Of a stretch of DNA of 64,000 nucleotides, positions 36,991 to 44,310 are shown one piece after another (within the stretch, counting starts at the first letter, position 1; each line of letters begins with the position of its first letter). The position numbers and the translations under genes are program-made. This stretch comes from Cytophagales bacterium (lineage in GTDB: Bacteria > Bacteroidota > Bacteroidia > Cytophagales > Cytophagaceae). The notes below the pieces were generated by a model that saw only the letters and a program-made list of their open reading frames with translations, made no database searches and was not told the origin of the DNA. The stretch spans positions 62,001-126,000 of the forward strand of contig REBA01000010.1 of the NCBI GenBank assembly GCA_004294225.1, in the 5' to 3' direction.

Positions 36991-38802
36991 ATGAAAAATT
37001 ATTATAATTTCAGAACCTTAAAAATCGGACGAGCCAGCTTATTAGCTTTGATTTTATTTTTACTATTTATTATAAAACAATCTACGGCTCAGTCTATAGA
37101 AAAAGACAGTGTTCACCGTTTATGTAGTGCTCGATTTGTAAGTACCCAAAAAACTTTTATCTGTCCAACTGGGGCTTTATGCATTCTTCCTGACCATGTG
37201 AATGCAACTTTTGTGGCTGTAGAAAAACATCAAAAATATTCATGGGACTTCGGCGATGGTCAGAAAGGAGAAGGCAGCCCTGTATCGCATCTGTATTTCA
37301 AACCTGGTAAATACAAAGTAACATTAACAGTTTTTAGTCCATATATTCCTTATGGAACAGATGGTCCTGCTCTGCAGGTAATATGCGGAGACAGCTATTC
37401 GCAAGAAATCATCATTACAGATTCAATAGTTCCAAAAAACAACACTAATTGTGATATTAATTTACAATACTCACAGAAGAATAATCAAGTAAAAGTATAT
37501 AATCAAAACTCAATGAATAAAATGGCACTTATAGGAGTGCAAAATTATTTATTTTGGAGTTTTGGAGACGGCAGCTCAAGTACTGAAACATTTCCAACCC
37601 ATACTTATTCTAAAGCTGGGAAATATGTTATTAGTCTTACTAAAGTATCTATGAACACAAGGCTTCAAGATACCACCTCTGAGGCATGTACTAAAATTTT
37701 ATCCGCAGAAGGAACTTCTATCAAAATCCCTTGTTACTTCAACGAAATATGCAGAAGCACAAGTAAGGTTTCTATTGTGGTAGACGATACTAGAGATAGT
37801 AATTTATGCCAAAAAGATATTCAATATTCTATCTCAGGAAATAGATTAGTGGCTGATGATTATATACTGCAGGTTGTACGACCAAATTTACAAGTACAAT
37901 ATCATTGGAACTTTGGAGATGGAAATACTTCTTCAAAAAAGCAAATAGTTCACCATTATGCCAAACCGGGGAATTATGAAGTTAGTGTTACCAAAATAGT
38001 ATTCGATCAATCTGAAATATTTACACACGCTCCATTACTTAGAAAAATTAGTAAATCAAGAAAAGCTTCTCAAGCTTCATCTAACATGTATTTAGATATA
38101 ATTTGCCAAACAACTCATAAATTCTCTATTACAATACTCCCTGGTTTACCTAGCGACACCTCGTTGATTTGTAATAAAAAACTATATGCAACATCACATG
38201 AAAATTTCATCGTGCATTTCTCTGATGGGAAACTTACACTTGATGCAATTCCAGAAAATCCAATGTATAAAAGTTATTATCACTTCGATTTTGGAGACAA
38301 CACAGACACTACAGCAAATAGCATGTATATCTCCCATAAGTATCTGCCTGGAAAGTACAAAGTAAAACTTACCCATAAAACATTCTACGACCCCACAGCA
38401 ATTAAAGATAGTAATACTGCAGTATGCTTAGCACTTACTTATGATGAAGAATTGAAAACAATAATCCCCTGTTACTATTCTTTATTATGCCATACAATTC
38501 AAGAAATAGAAATTAATATCACCGAAACCGGCAAGGTAAATATCAATATGCCAAAATTACCAACTTCAGTTATATCTCCTAATCCCATAGAAAATATAGG
38601 TTCGGTAATCCTAAAAAATTCACAAGCACCTGTAAATTTAAATATCTATAATAACTCAGGTACATTGGTAAAGCAAATCTTACAAATCGAAGAAGGTATT
38701 TCGAACTTTAGTGTAGATGATTTACCTAATGGAATTTATCTATACACCATATCTAGCCAAGGACAAATAATTAAAAGAGACAAATTCTCTGTAATCAAAT
38801 AA
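36991..38802 (+). CDS. Secreted four-PKD-domain protein with type IX sorting domain
   Basis: A 603-residue protein from ATG 36991. Upstream in-frame TTG/ATG codons at 36955/36958 lie inside the promoter. The signal peptide runs to about residue 34 (LLALILFLLFIIKQSTAQS). Four PKD domains show the WDFGDG signature (YSWDFGDGQKGEG, LFWSFGDGSSST, YHWNFGDGNTSS, YHFDFGDNTDTT), with conserved cysteines. The end (about 525-603, VISPNPIENIGSV … LPNGIYLYTISSQGQIIKRDKFSV) is a type A T9SS sorting domain. It should be exported across the outer membrane by T9SS and attached to the surface or released. Its promoter ties it to the adjacent ECF sigma factor. Confidence 0.9.
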   Translation: MKNYYNFRTLKIGRASLLALILFLLFIIKQSTAQSIEKDSVHRLCSARFVSTQKTFICPTGALCILPDHVNATFVAVEKHQKYSWDFGDGQKGEGSPVSHLYFKPGKYKVTLTVFSPYIPYGTDGPALQVICGDSYSQEIIITDSIVPKNNTNCDINLQYSQKNNQVKVYNQNSMNKMALIGVQNYLFWSFGDGSSSTETFPTHTYSKAGKYVISLTKVSMNTRLQDTTSEACTKILSAEGTSIKIPCYFNEICRSTSKVSIVVDDTRDSNLCQKDIQYSISGNRLVADDYILQVVRPNLQVQYHWNFGDGNTSSKKQIVHHYAKPGNYEVSVTKIVFDQSEIFTHAPLLRKISKSRKASQASSNMYLDIICQTTHKFSITILPGLPSDTSLICNKKLYATSHENFIVHFSDGKLTLDAIPENPMYKSYYHFDFGDNTDTTANSMYISHKYLPGKYKVKLTHKTFYDPTAIKDSNTAVCLALTYDEELKTIIPCYYSLLCHTIQEIEINITETGKVNINMPKLPTSVISPNPIENIGSVILKNSQAPVNLNIYNNSGTLVKQILQIEEGISNFSVDDLPNGIYLYTISSQGQIIKRDKFSVIK

Positions 38803-38826
38803 AAGAATTACTAGCTATTACTTACT

Positions 38827-38878
38827 AAATCAAAGTGTGGAGATAATCTATATTCAGGTTGTCTCCACACTTTGATTT
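38827..38878. terminator. Bidirectional terminator between the PKD gene and mtgA
   Basis: A perfect 17-base stem (AAATCAAAGTGTGGAGA at 38827-38843, its complement at 38862-38878) with an 18-base loop. It lies between convergent genes and reaches the first base of the mtgA stop codon. Confidence 0.8.
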
Positions 38879-39585
38879 TATTTCCACTCTACGTTCCCTA
38901 TATTATTCATTTGTCTTAAAATCCAAGCCTGCCTTTTTTTGATGTAGGCATTCGGGTTCTTGAGCGACCATTTTCTCGGGTTGGGCAATACAGCAGCAAT
39001 CATAGCAGCTTGTGACTTAGAAACGTTCTTCGCTGATTTATAAAAAGACTCTTGAGAAGCTGCCTCTACACCATAGACACCATCTCCAAGCTCAACAATA
39101 TTCAAATACACTTCAACAATTCTTTGCTTAGACCAAAATAATTCAATCAATACTGTAAAATAAGCTTCAAAACCTTTTCTCAAATACGAGCGACCTTGCC
39201 ATAAAAATACATTCTTTGCCACTTGCTGAGAAATAGTACTGGCTCCTTTAAGTTTTGTTTTTGATTTAGAATTATTCTGCCATGCTTTTTTTATAGAAGC
39301 TACATCAAAACCACGATGTTCTAGAAACAATTGGTCTTCTGATGCTACTACTGCTTGTGGCAAATAGTCAGAAACTTCTGATAGTGATTTCCATTCTTTA
39401 CTGAGTTTAATATTTCGCCCTTCTATTACCTGCTCTACCACCCTAGTAAACATTAATGGAGTAAATAATACTGGCACAAATCGTAATATCAACACCGCAG
39501 CAACACTAGAAATCAGGAAATAAATTAAAAGTCTATTAAACCATTTTAATAAAGAAAAAAGAAAACCAGACGAACTATTTTTCAT
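38878..39585 (-). CDS. mtgA: Monofunctional peptidoglycan glycosyltransferase
   Basis: A 235-residue inner-membrane GT51 enzyme. One membrane helix is at about 16-38. Catalytic motifs follow: ASEDQLFLEHRGFD (catalytic Glu), KGASTISQQVAKNVFLW, the RKGFEAYFTVLIELFWSKQRIVEVYLNIVELG region, and AAMIAAVLPNPRKWS. It polymerises lipid II into glycan strands in the periplasm. Its upstream region contains the left copy of a 76-bp repeat shared with ligA. Confidence 0.95.
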   Translation of the reverse strand: MKNSSSGFLFSLLKWFNRLLIYFLISSVAAVLILRFVPVLFTPLMFTRVVEQVIEGRNIKLSKEWKSLSEVSDYLPQAVVASEDQLFLEHRGFDVASIKKAWQNNSKSKTKLKGASTISQQVAKNVFLWQGRSYLRKGFEAYFTVLIELFWSKQRIVEVYLNIVELGDGVYGVEAASQESFYKSAKNVSKSQAAMIAAVLPNPRKWSLKNPNAYIKKRQAWILRQMNNIGNVEWK

Positions 39586-39596
39586 TGAAAGAAAGC

Positions 39597-39672
39597 AAAT
39601 ATATTGGAGAAAATGTTTTTTAATTTAAACCTATAAAACATTTTGTAATTTAGAAAAACATTACTAATTCAT
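39597..39672. repeat. 76-bp direct repeat, left copy
   Basis: The sequence from AAATATATTGG to ACTAATTCAT is repeated at 41308-41383 with a single mismatch (GGAGA against GAAGA). The right copy is the natural upstream region of ligA. The two copies bracket a 1635-base module exactly: Rhs-type coding sequence begins at 39673, and the right copy starts at the base after the second 226-bp repeat. Confidence 0.95.
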
Positions 39673-39771
39673 AAAATAGAACTGATATGTATAATCTAAA
39701 AGATATCACTTATGACCCTAATGGCAATATTAAGCGTATGACCCGAAACAATGAAAACGGAACACCTAACT
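39673..39771 (+). pseudogene. Rhs/YD-repeat gene fragment
   Basis: The frame reads NRTDMYNLKDITYDPNGNIK then RMTRNNENGTPN, a clear YD/Rhs repeat (ITYDPNGNI). It has no 5' part: homology starts at the first base after the 76-bp repeat and ends where the 226-bp repeat begins. It is the tail of a polymorphic-toxin Rhs core carried in by the module and is not a functional gene. The ATG at 39687 is inside the repeat and need not be a start. Confidence 0.75.
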
Positions 39772-39997
39772 TCCCCGCTAGCGCCGACATCCGTCAGTGC
39801 TCCTATATAAAAGACGTCCGTCCGCTGTTTGAATTAAAGAGCAAAATCAATATCTTAGCATTTGTTTTCAGCTAAAGATGAGCTGCAAATACAAATTTTA
39901 GAACAAAATCTTTCTTAGTAAACTTTATGTATAATCGTGAACATCGGGCGGACGCCCTGATAATAAAGAGGCATCGACGGACGTCGGCGCCAACGGG
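39772..39997. repeat. 226-bp repeat element with inverted ends, copy 1
   Basis: About 96% identical (10 differences by eye) to the copy at 41082-41307. Its ends are GC-rich and form imperfect inverted repeats of about 28 bases: the left end CCCCGCTAGCGCCGACATCC and the complement of the right end, CCCCGTTGGCGCCGACGTCC. The middle is AT-rich, with small hairpins (CTTAGC…GCTAAAG; GGGCGGACGCCC). No transposase is encoded. It interrupts an Rhs/toxin reading frame. It could be a MITE-like element or a transcribed structured repeat. Confidence 0.85.
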
Positions 39998-39999
39998 GC

Positions 40000-40155
40000 T
40001 TACTAGAGCATCCAAGATTTAAAGATTCAGTATTACATTGGGATGGAGTACACCAAAAGTACACTATATTGCGGTACGATAGTAATATAGGCGGGTATCA
40101 TCCTGAAGGAAGGGATGCTAACTTTATTGATTCCAGTTTTTATAATATTAAATAG
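40000..40155 (+). pseudogene. C-terminal remnant of an Rhs-associated toxin domain
   Basis: An open frame of 51 codons follows the 226-bp repeat (LLEHPRFKDSVLHWDG, VHQKYTILRYDSNIGG, YHPEGRDANFIDSSFYNIK) and ends at TAG 40153-40155. It has no start codon of its own and looks like the end of a toxin domain. The W-D-x-x-H pattern with a following G-x-H-P segment recalls the colicin E3/cloacin-type ribonuclease tail, although the usual Glu four residues after the His is absent. The resemblance is weak. Confidence 0.5.
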
Positions 40156-40170
40156 TTAAAAAAATTAAGA

Positions 40171-40710
40171 ATGATATATATATATATGTTTGTTATATTA
40201 CTTATTTCCTGCACAAATAAGTATGAAATTGATACCGTTGCCTTGGGTAGGGATGTCATTTTCTATAGGGATTATAATAGTTTAAGAATAGTAACTCTTA
40301 GTAAGGATAAAGATTATTTTGTCGGTGAAACTAAGGAATTATTAAACATAGCCTTAATCTTAGATACAGTTTTATTTGATATAATAATTTCTTCAGGTGG
40401 CGTAACCGCAAATAAAGGAATGACCAATCCAGAAATGCTCGGTAAAAATATTAGTGCAATTTTATTAAAACATCAATTAGATTATAAAATAGAAAATTAT
40501 CTAGATAGGATATATAAATATCCAAAAGACAATGCTATATATTATTTAACAGAGGAAATAAGAAAAGTTATTCTTAGTGAACAATCCCTTTTGGATAAAA
40601 ACAAATCTGAAACACTTTTGGTCTCCCAAGTATTGTTAAATTTGGAAACCTTGCAATCTTATATATTATTAGTAATTGTTCAGCAATGTAATTTACTTCA
40701 ACATAAATAA
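40171..40710 (+). CDS. Lipoprotein of unknown function, candidate immunity protein
   Basis: A 179-residue protein with a short lipoprotein signal (MIYIYMFVILLISC, Cys14) and a mostly helical soluble part. I recognise no family. It sits 15 bases after the toxin-tail remnant, inside the Rhs module, and its stop overlaps the next start (TAATG). A position just after an Rhs toxin tail is where immunity genes normally lie, and lipoprotein immunity proteins are frequent in Bacteroidota. The function is therefore inferred from position only. Confidence 0.6.
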   Translation: MIYIYMFVILLISCTNKYEIDTVALGRDVIFYRDYNSLRIVTLSKDKDYFVGETKELLNIALILDTVLFDIIISSGGVTANKGMTNPEMLGKNISAILLKHQLDYKIENYLDRIYKYPKDNAIYYLTEEIRKVILSEQSLLDKNKSETLLVSQVLLNLETLQSYILLVIVQQCNLLQHK

Positions 40711-41081
40711 TGTTCAATACAATACGCCAAGAATTTAGGGGAAATAAAATTTCATTGATAATATCTGCACTATTAAGTTTTATTTATGTAAGTATAGCAA
40801 TGTTAATGTTGTTAGGCGGTACATTGTATTACCACGATATTTATGTGTTAGGCAAAATAAATAGAACATTAATTCTCATTAAATTCGTTAACGATTTTTT
40901 TGATGGTTCTTGGTATCTCCTATTTCAATGGGGATTCCTTAGTTCTATGATATTTAAGGGATTTGGTACTTGGGGCATAGTTATCGGAGGGGTTATGTCT
41001 TTTTTATTTTTTTGGAAAGTGTTCAACTATCTTATTTATAGGTTATTGTTAAGAATAAATAAAACAAAACAAAATAAATAA
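40710..41081 (+). CDS. Small integral membrane protein of unknown function
   Basis: A 123-residue protein with two or three hydrophobic helices (about 14-38, 66-84 and 88-112) and a basic C-terminal tail. It is translationally coupled to the lipoprotein gene by TAATG. The stop is directly followed by the second 226-bp repeat (41082). There is no family match by eye. It may be a second immunity or accessory protein of the Rhs module. Confidence 0.6.
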   Translation: MFNTIRQEFRGNKISLIISALLSFIYVSIAMLMLLGGTLYYHDIYVLGKINRTLILIKFVNDFFDGSWYLLFQWGFLSSMIFKGFGTWGIVIGGVMSFLFFWKVFNYLIYRLLLRINKTKQNK

Positions 41082-41307
41082 TCCCCGCTAGCGCCGACAT
41101 CCGTCAGTGCTCCTATATAAAGGACGTTCGTCCGTTATTAGAATTCAAGAGCAAAATCAATATCTTAGCATTTGTTTTAAGCTAAAGATGAGCCGCAAAT
41201 ACAAATTTTAGAACAAAATCTTTCTTAGTAAACATCATGTATAATCGTGAACATCGGGCGGACGCCCTGATAATAAAGAGGCATCGACGGACGTCGGCGC
41301 CAACGGG
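41082..41307. repeat. 226-bp repeat element with inverted ends, copy 2
   Basis: The second copy of the element at 39772-39997, in the same orientation. It starts at the base after the stop codon of the small membrane-protein gene and ends at the base before the right 76-bp repeat. Recombination between the two 226-bp copies would delete the lipoprotein and membrane-protein genes together with the toxin tail. Confidence 0.85.
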
Positions 41308-41383
41308 AAATATATTGAAGAAAATGTTTTTTAATTTAAACCTATAAAACATTTTGTAATTTAGAAAAACATTACTAATTCAT
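41308..41383. repeat. 76-bp direct repeat, right copy (upstream region of ligA)
   Basis: The matching partner of 39597-39672. It is 12 bases upstream of the ligA start codon and probably contains its native promoter and leader. The left copy therefore duplicates ligA regulatory DNA in front of the Rhs fragment. Confidence 0.95.
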
Positions 41384-41395
41384 CAATATTAAACA

Positions 41396-43405
41396 ATGTC
41401 CAACATAGAAGAAGCTGAGAACAGGATTAAATCACTCACAGAGCAAATCAACCATCACAATCATTTATATTATCAAGAGAGCCAATCTGAAATTTCTGAC
41501 TATGAATTTGACTTACTTCTCCAAGAACTCATTCAGCTCGAGCAACAATTTCCATCTCTCAAAAAAATAGATTCTCCTAGCAATAGAGTGGGTGGTGATA
41601 TTACTAAAGATTTCGCAACTATTACCCACAAATATCCTATGCTTTCTTTAGGAAACACCTATACAGAAGAGGAGCTTTTTGAATTTGATCAAAGAATCAA
41701 GAAATTATTAGAGATAAAATATCAGTATGTAAGTGAACTAAAATTTGATGGAGTAGCCATAAGCCTAATCTATGAAAATGGATACCTCACTCATGCCATC
41801 ACCAGAGGAGATGGCGTTCAGGGAGACGATGTAACTAATAATGTAAAAACAATACGAAGCATTCCCCTAAAATTAAAATCTAACGATTACCCCTCCTATT
41901 TTGAAGTGCGAGGCGAAATATTTTTACCCTTTTCTGAATTTGAAAAAATCAATAAAGAAAAAGAAGAACTTGGCGAACCATTGCTTGCCAACCCTAGAAA
42001 CACTGCTTCTGGAACACTAAAGATGCAAGACTCTTCTATTGTAGCTAAGAGAAAATTAGAGTGTTATATCTATAGTCTATTGGGTGAAAACCTTCCTGTT
42101 CAGACTCACTCAGAGGCGATGGAAAAGCTCATCAATTGGGGCTTCAACGTGTCGCCCACTTATGAATCACATGAAAATATTGAAAGTGTTTTGAACTACA
42201 TCAAAAAATGGGAAACCGCTAGATTCAATTTGCCTTTAGGAACAGATGGGATTGTAATAAAAGTAAACCATTACATACATCAACAAGAACTAGGTATGAC
42301 TGCAAAAGTTCCTCGTTGGGCAATTGCTTTCAAATACAAAGCAGAGCATGTATCTACCTTATTAGAATCTGTAGAATATCAAGTAGGAAGAACAGGAAAC
42401 ATTACCCCTGTAGCCAATCTAAAACCAGTATTATTGGCAGGAACTACCGTAAAAAGGGCTTCCTTACATAATGCCAATGAAATGGAAAGGTTAGACTTAC
42501 ACTTCAACGACACAGTCTGGATAGAAAAAGGAGGAGAAATCATACCTAAAATTACCAGTGTAGAGCTAAGCAAAAGAATACACAATGCTTCTAAAATTTC
42601 TTTTATACATCAATGCCCAGCTTGTGCTACACCGCTTATTAGAAAAGAAAATGAAGCAAATCACTATTGCCCCAATGAGCTATCTTGCCCTCCTCAAATA
42701 AAAGGAAAAATAGAACATTTTATTCATCGGAAAGCCATGAATATAGAAGGAATAGGGCCTGAAACAATAGATCAACTTTACGATTTGGGGATAATACAAA
42801 ACTATGCCGATTTATACTCGCTAAGTTTTCCAAAGCTACTCACTTTGGAACGCTTTGGAGAGAAGTCTGCCAATAACTTATTATTAGGATTAGAAAAATC
42901 AAAATCAGTTCCTTTCAAAAATGTGTTATTTGCTTTAGGGATAAGGTTTGTAGGGGCTACAGTTGCAGAAAAATTAGCTTATCACTTCAAAAATTTGAAT
43001 GCTATAATTAATGCTTCCTATGAAGCATTGTGTGAGGCTCCAGAAGTAGGAGATAGAATAGCCCAAAGTGTAACAGATTATTTCAAAAATCCCCATAATC
43101 TGAAACTCATTGAACAATTAAAATCTGCTGGTTTACAATTCTACTCAGAAGAAAAAACTATAGAATTAGAAGGAGACAAATTATCAGGGTTTACCTTTGT
43201 AATCTCTGGAGTTTTCCAACATTTTGAAAGAGAAGAACTGAAATTGAAAATTGAGAAAAATGGTGGAAAAGTAGTATCTTCTATATCAGCAAAGCTAAAT
43301 TATTTACTGGCTGGAGAAAATATGGGACCTTCTAAATTAGAAAAAGCTTCAAAACTTGGTATAAAAATTATTTCTGAAACAGAGTTTATCGCAATGATTG
43401 GATAA
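41396..43405 (+). CDS. ligA: NAD-dependent DNA ligase
   Basis: A 669-residue LigA of normal length. The adenylated lysine is Lys116 in ELKFDGVAI. An N-terminal Ia domain, the OB fold, a four-cysteine zinc finger (CPAC…CPNELSC near 415-435), helix-hairpin-helix repeats (MNIEGIGPETIDQLYDLG) and a C-terminal BRCT domain (LSGFTFVISGVFQHFEREEL) are all present. It seals nicks in replication and repair. The upstream region carries the 76-bp repeat, so the inserted module changed what lies ahead of its promoter but not the gene. Confidence 0.98.
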   Translation: MSNIEEAENRIKSLTEQINHHNHLYYQESQSEISDYEFDLLLQELIQLEQQFPSLKKIDSPSNRVGGDITKDFATITHKYPMLSLGNTYTEEELFEFDQRIKKLLEIKYQYVSELKFDGVAISLIYENGYLTHAITRGDGVQGDDVTNNVKTIRSIPLKLKSNDYPSYFEVRGEIFLPFSEFEKINKEKEELGEPLLANPRNTASGTLKMQDSSIVAKRKLECYIYSLLGENLPVQTHSEAMEKLINWGFNVSPTYESHENIESVLNYIKKWETARFNLPLGTDGIVIKVNHYIHQQELGMTAKVPRWAIAFKYKAEHVSTLLESVEYQVGRTGNITPVANLKPVLLAGTTVKRASLHNANEMERLDLHFNDTVWIEKGGEIIPKITSVELSKRIHNASKISFIHQCPACATPLIRKENEANHYCPNELSCPPQIKGKIEHFIHRKAMNIEGIGPETIDQLYDLGIIQNYADLYSLSFPKLLTLERFGEKSANNLLLGLEKSKSVPFKNVLFALGIRFVGATVAEKLAYHFKNLNAIINASYEALCEAPEVGDRIAQSVTDYFKNPHNLKLIEQLKSAGLQFYSEEKTIELEGDKLSGFTFVISGVFQHFEREELKLKIEKNGGKVVSSISAKLNYLLAGENMGPSKLEKASKLGIKIISETEFIAMIG

Positions 43406-43409
43406 AAAA

Positions 43410-43445
43410 TAGCTCAAGAGGTAAATCAAAAAACCTCTTGAGCTA
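43410..43445. terminator. Bidirectional terminator between ligA and clpP
   Basis: A perfect 12-base stem (TAGCTCAAGAGG at 43410-43421, CCTCTTGAGCTA at 43434-43445) with an A-rich loop, between the convergent stop codons of ligA and clpP. Confidence 0.8.
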
Positions 43446-43453
43446 TATAAAAA

Positions 43454-44149
43454 CTATTTATTTCTTCTCAAAACTTCATCTATGAGACCATATTCTTTGG
43501 CTTCATCTGCTTTCATCCAATAATCACGGTCAGAGTTCTTCTCTATAGTTTCAATATCCTTGCCACTGTGATTGGCTAATATTTGATACAGTTCTACTTT
43601 CAATTTCATAATTTCTCTAGCAGTAATTTCTATATCAGAAGCTTGCCCCTGAGCACCACCAAGAGGCTGATGAATCATTATTCTTGCATGAGGTAAAGAT
43701 GCTCTTTTTTTAGGTGCACCTCCACATAAAAGAACAGCTCCCATTGAAGCGGCTAAGCCTGTGCAGGTAGTAGCTACGTCTGGTGTAACATACTGCATAG
43801 TATCATATATCCCCAAGCCTGCATATACAGAACCTCCAGGACTATTAATATACATCATTACATCTTTCTTAGAATCTGCAGATTCTAAAAACAATAATTG
43901 TGCAGTAATGATATTGGCAATGTTGTCGTCTATAGCCATACCAAGGAAAATAATTCTATCTACCATTAATCTTGAGAATACATCTATTTCCCTAAAATTG
44001 GTAGGACGCTCTTCAATGACAGAACGAGTCATGTTCTGAACATTATGGTATAGTGTACTTTCAACATTGTTAATGTATTTATCCACTATATTGCTTCCAA
44101 GACCTTGCCCTTTTATGGCGTATTTTCTAAACTCTTCTTTATTTAGCAT
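43454..44149 (-). CDS. clpP: ATP-dependent Clp protease proteolytic subunit
   Basis: A 231-residue serine peptidase. The catalytic triad is Ser135 ([10 protein letters not shown]), His160 (RIMIHQP) and Asp209 (NSDRDYW). The N terminus is about 25 residues longer than in E. coli, typical for Bacteroidota. It forms the degradation chamber served by ClpX or ClpC; clpC is present at 54.7 kb in this window. Its promoter appears to lie over the tig terminator. Confidence 0.97.
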   Translation of the reverse strand: MLNKEEFRKYAIKGQGLGSNIVDKYINNVESTLYHNVQNMTRSVIEERPTNFREIDVFSRLMVDRIIFLGMAIDDNIANIITAQLLFLESADSKKDVMMYINSPGGSVYAGLGIYDTMQYVTPDVATTCTGLAASMGAVLLCGGAPKKRASLPHARIMIHQPLGGAQGQASDIEITAREIMKLKVELYQILANHSGKDIETIEKNSDRDYWMKADEAKEYGLIDEVLRRNK

Positions 44150-44215
44150 GTGTAGTTAATTTATGATATTATTTATTTACGTTGATACAAGATATTTCAT
44201 TTTTTAATATTCAAA

Positions 44216-44244
44216 CAAATATAAAAAAAAGTCCTATCGAACAA
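44216..44244 (-). promoter_or_regulatory. Candidate clpP promoter overlapping the tig terminator
   Basis: On the minus strand TTG (44244-44242), 18 bases, then TATATTTG (44223-44216) matches the -33/-7 pattern. The -33 TTG is in the loop of the tig terminator hairpin. The leader to the clpP ATG would be about 60 bases. Confidence 0.45.
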
Positions 44245-44255
44245 TGATAGGACTT
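44229..44255 (-). terminator. Rho-independent terminator of tig
   Basis: A 10-base stem (AAGTCCTATC and its complement GATAGGACTT) with a short loop. On the minus strand it is followed by a run of T. It lies between tig and clpP and separates the two genes transcriptionally. Confidence 0.75.
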
Positions 44256-44310
44256 CAATAATTTAACCAAATAGAACACTAAGCAAATTAATCTGCCAAG
44301 ATTACAGTAA

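Noticed and set aside
39687-39875. A 62-codon frame beginning at the ATG in the Rhs fragment as a gene
   Set aside because: It is the Rhs YD-repeat tail read through into the 226-bp repeat; the second half is repeat sequence and there is no independent start signal.
39597-41383. The Rhs module as an insertion sequence
   Set aside because: No transposase is encoded, and the bracketing repeats are 76 bp of chromosomal ligA upstream DNA, not short target duplications.
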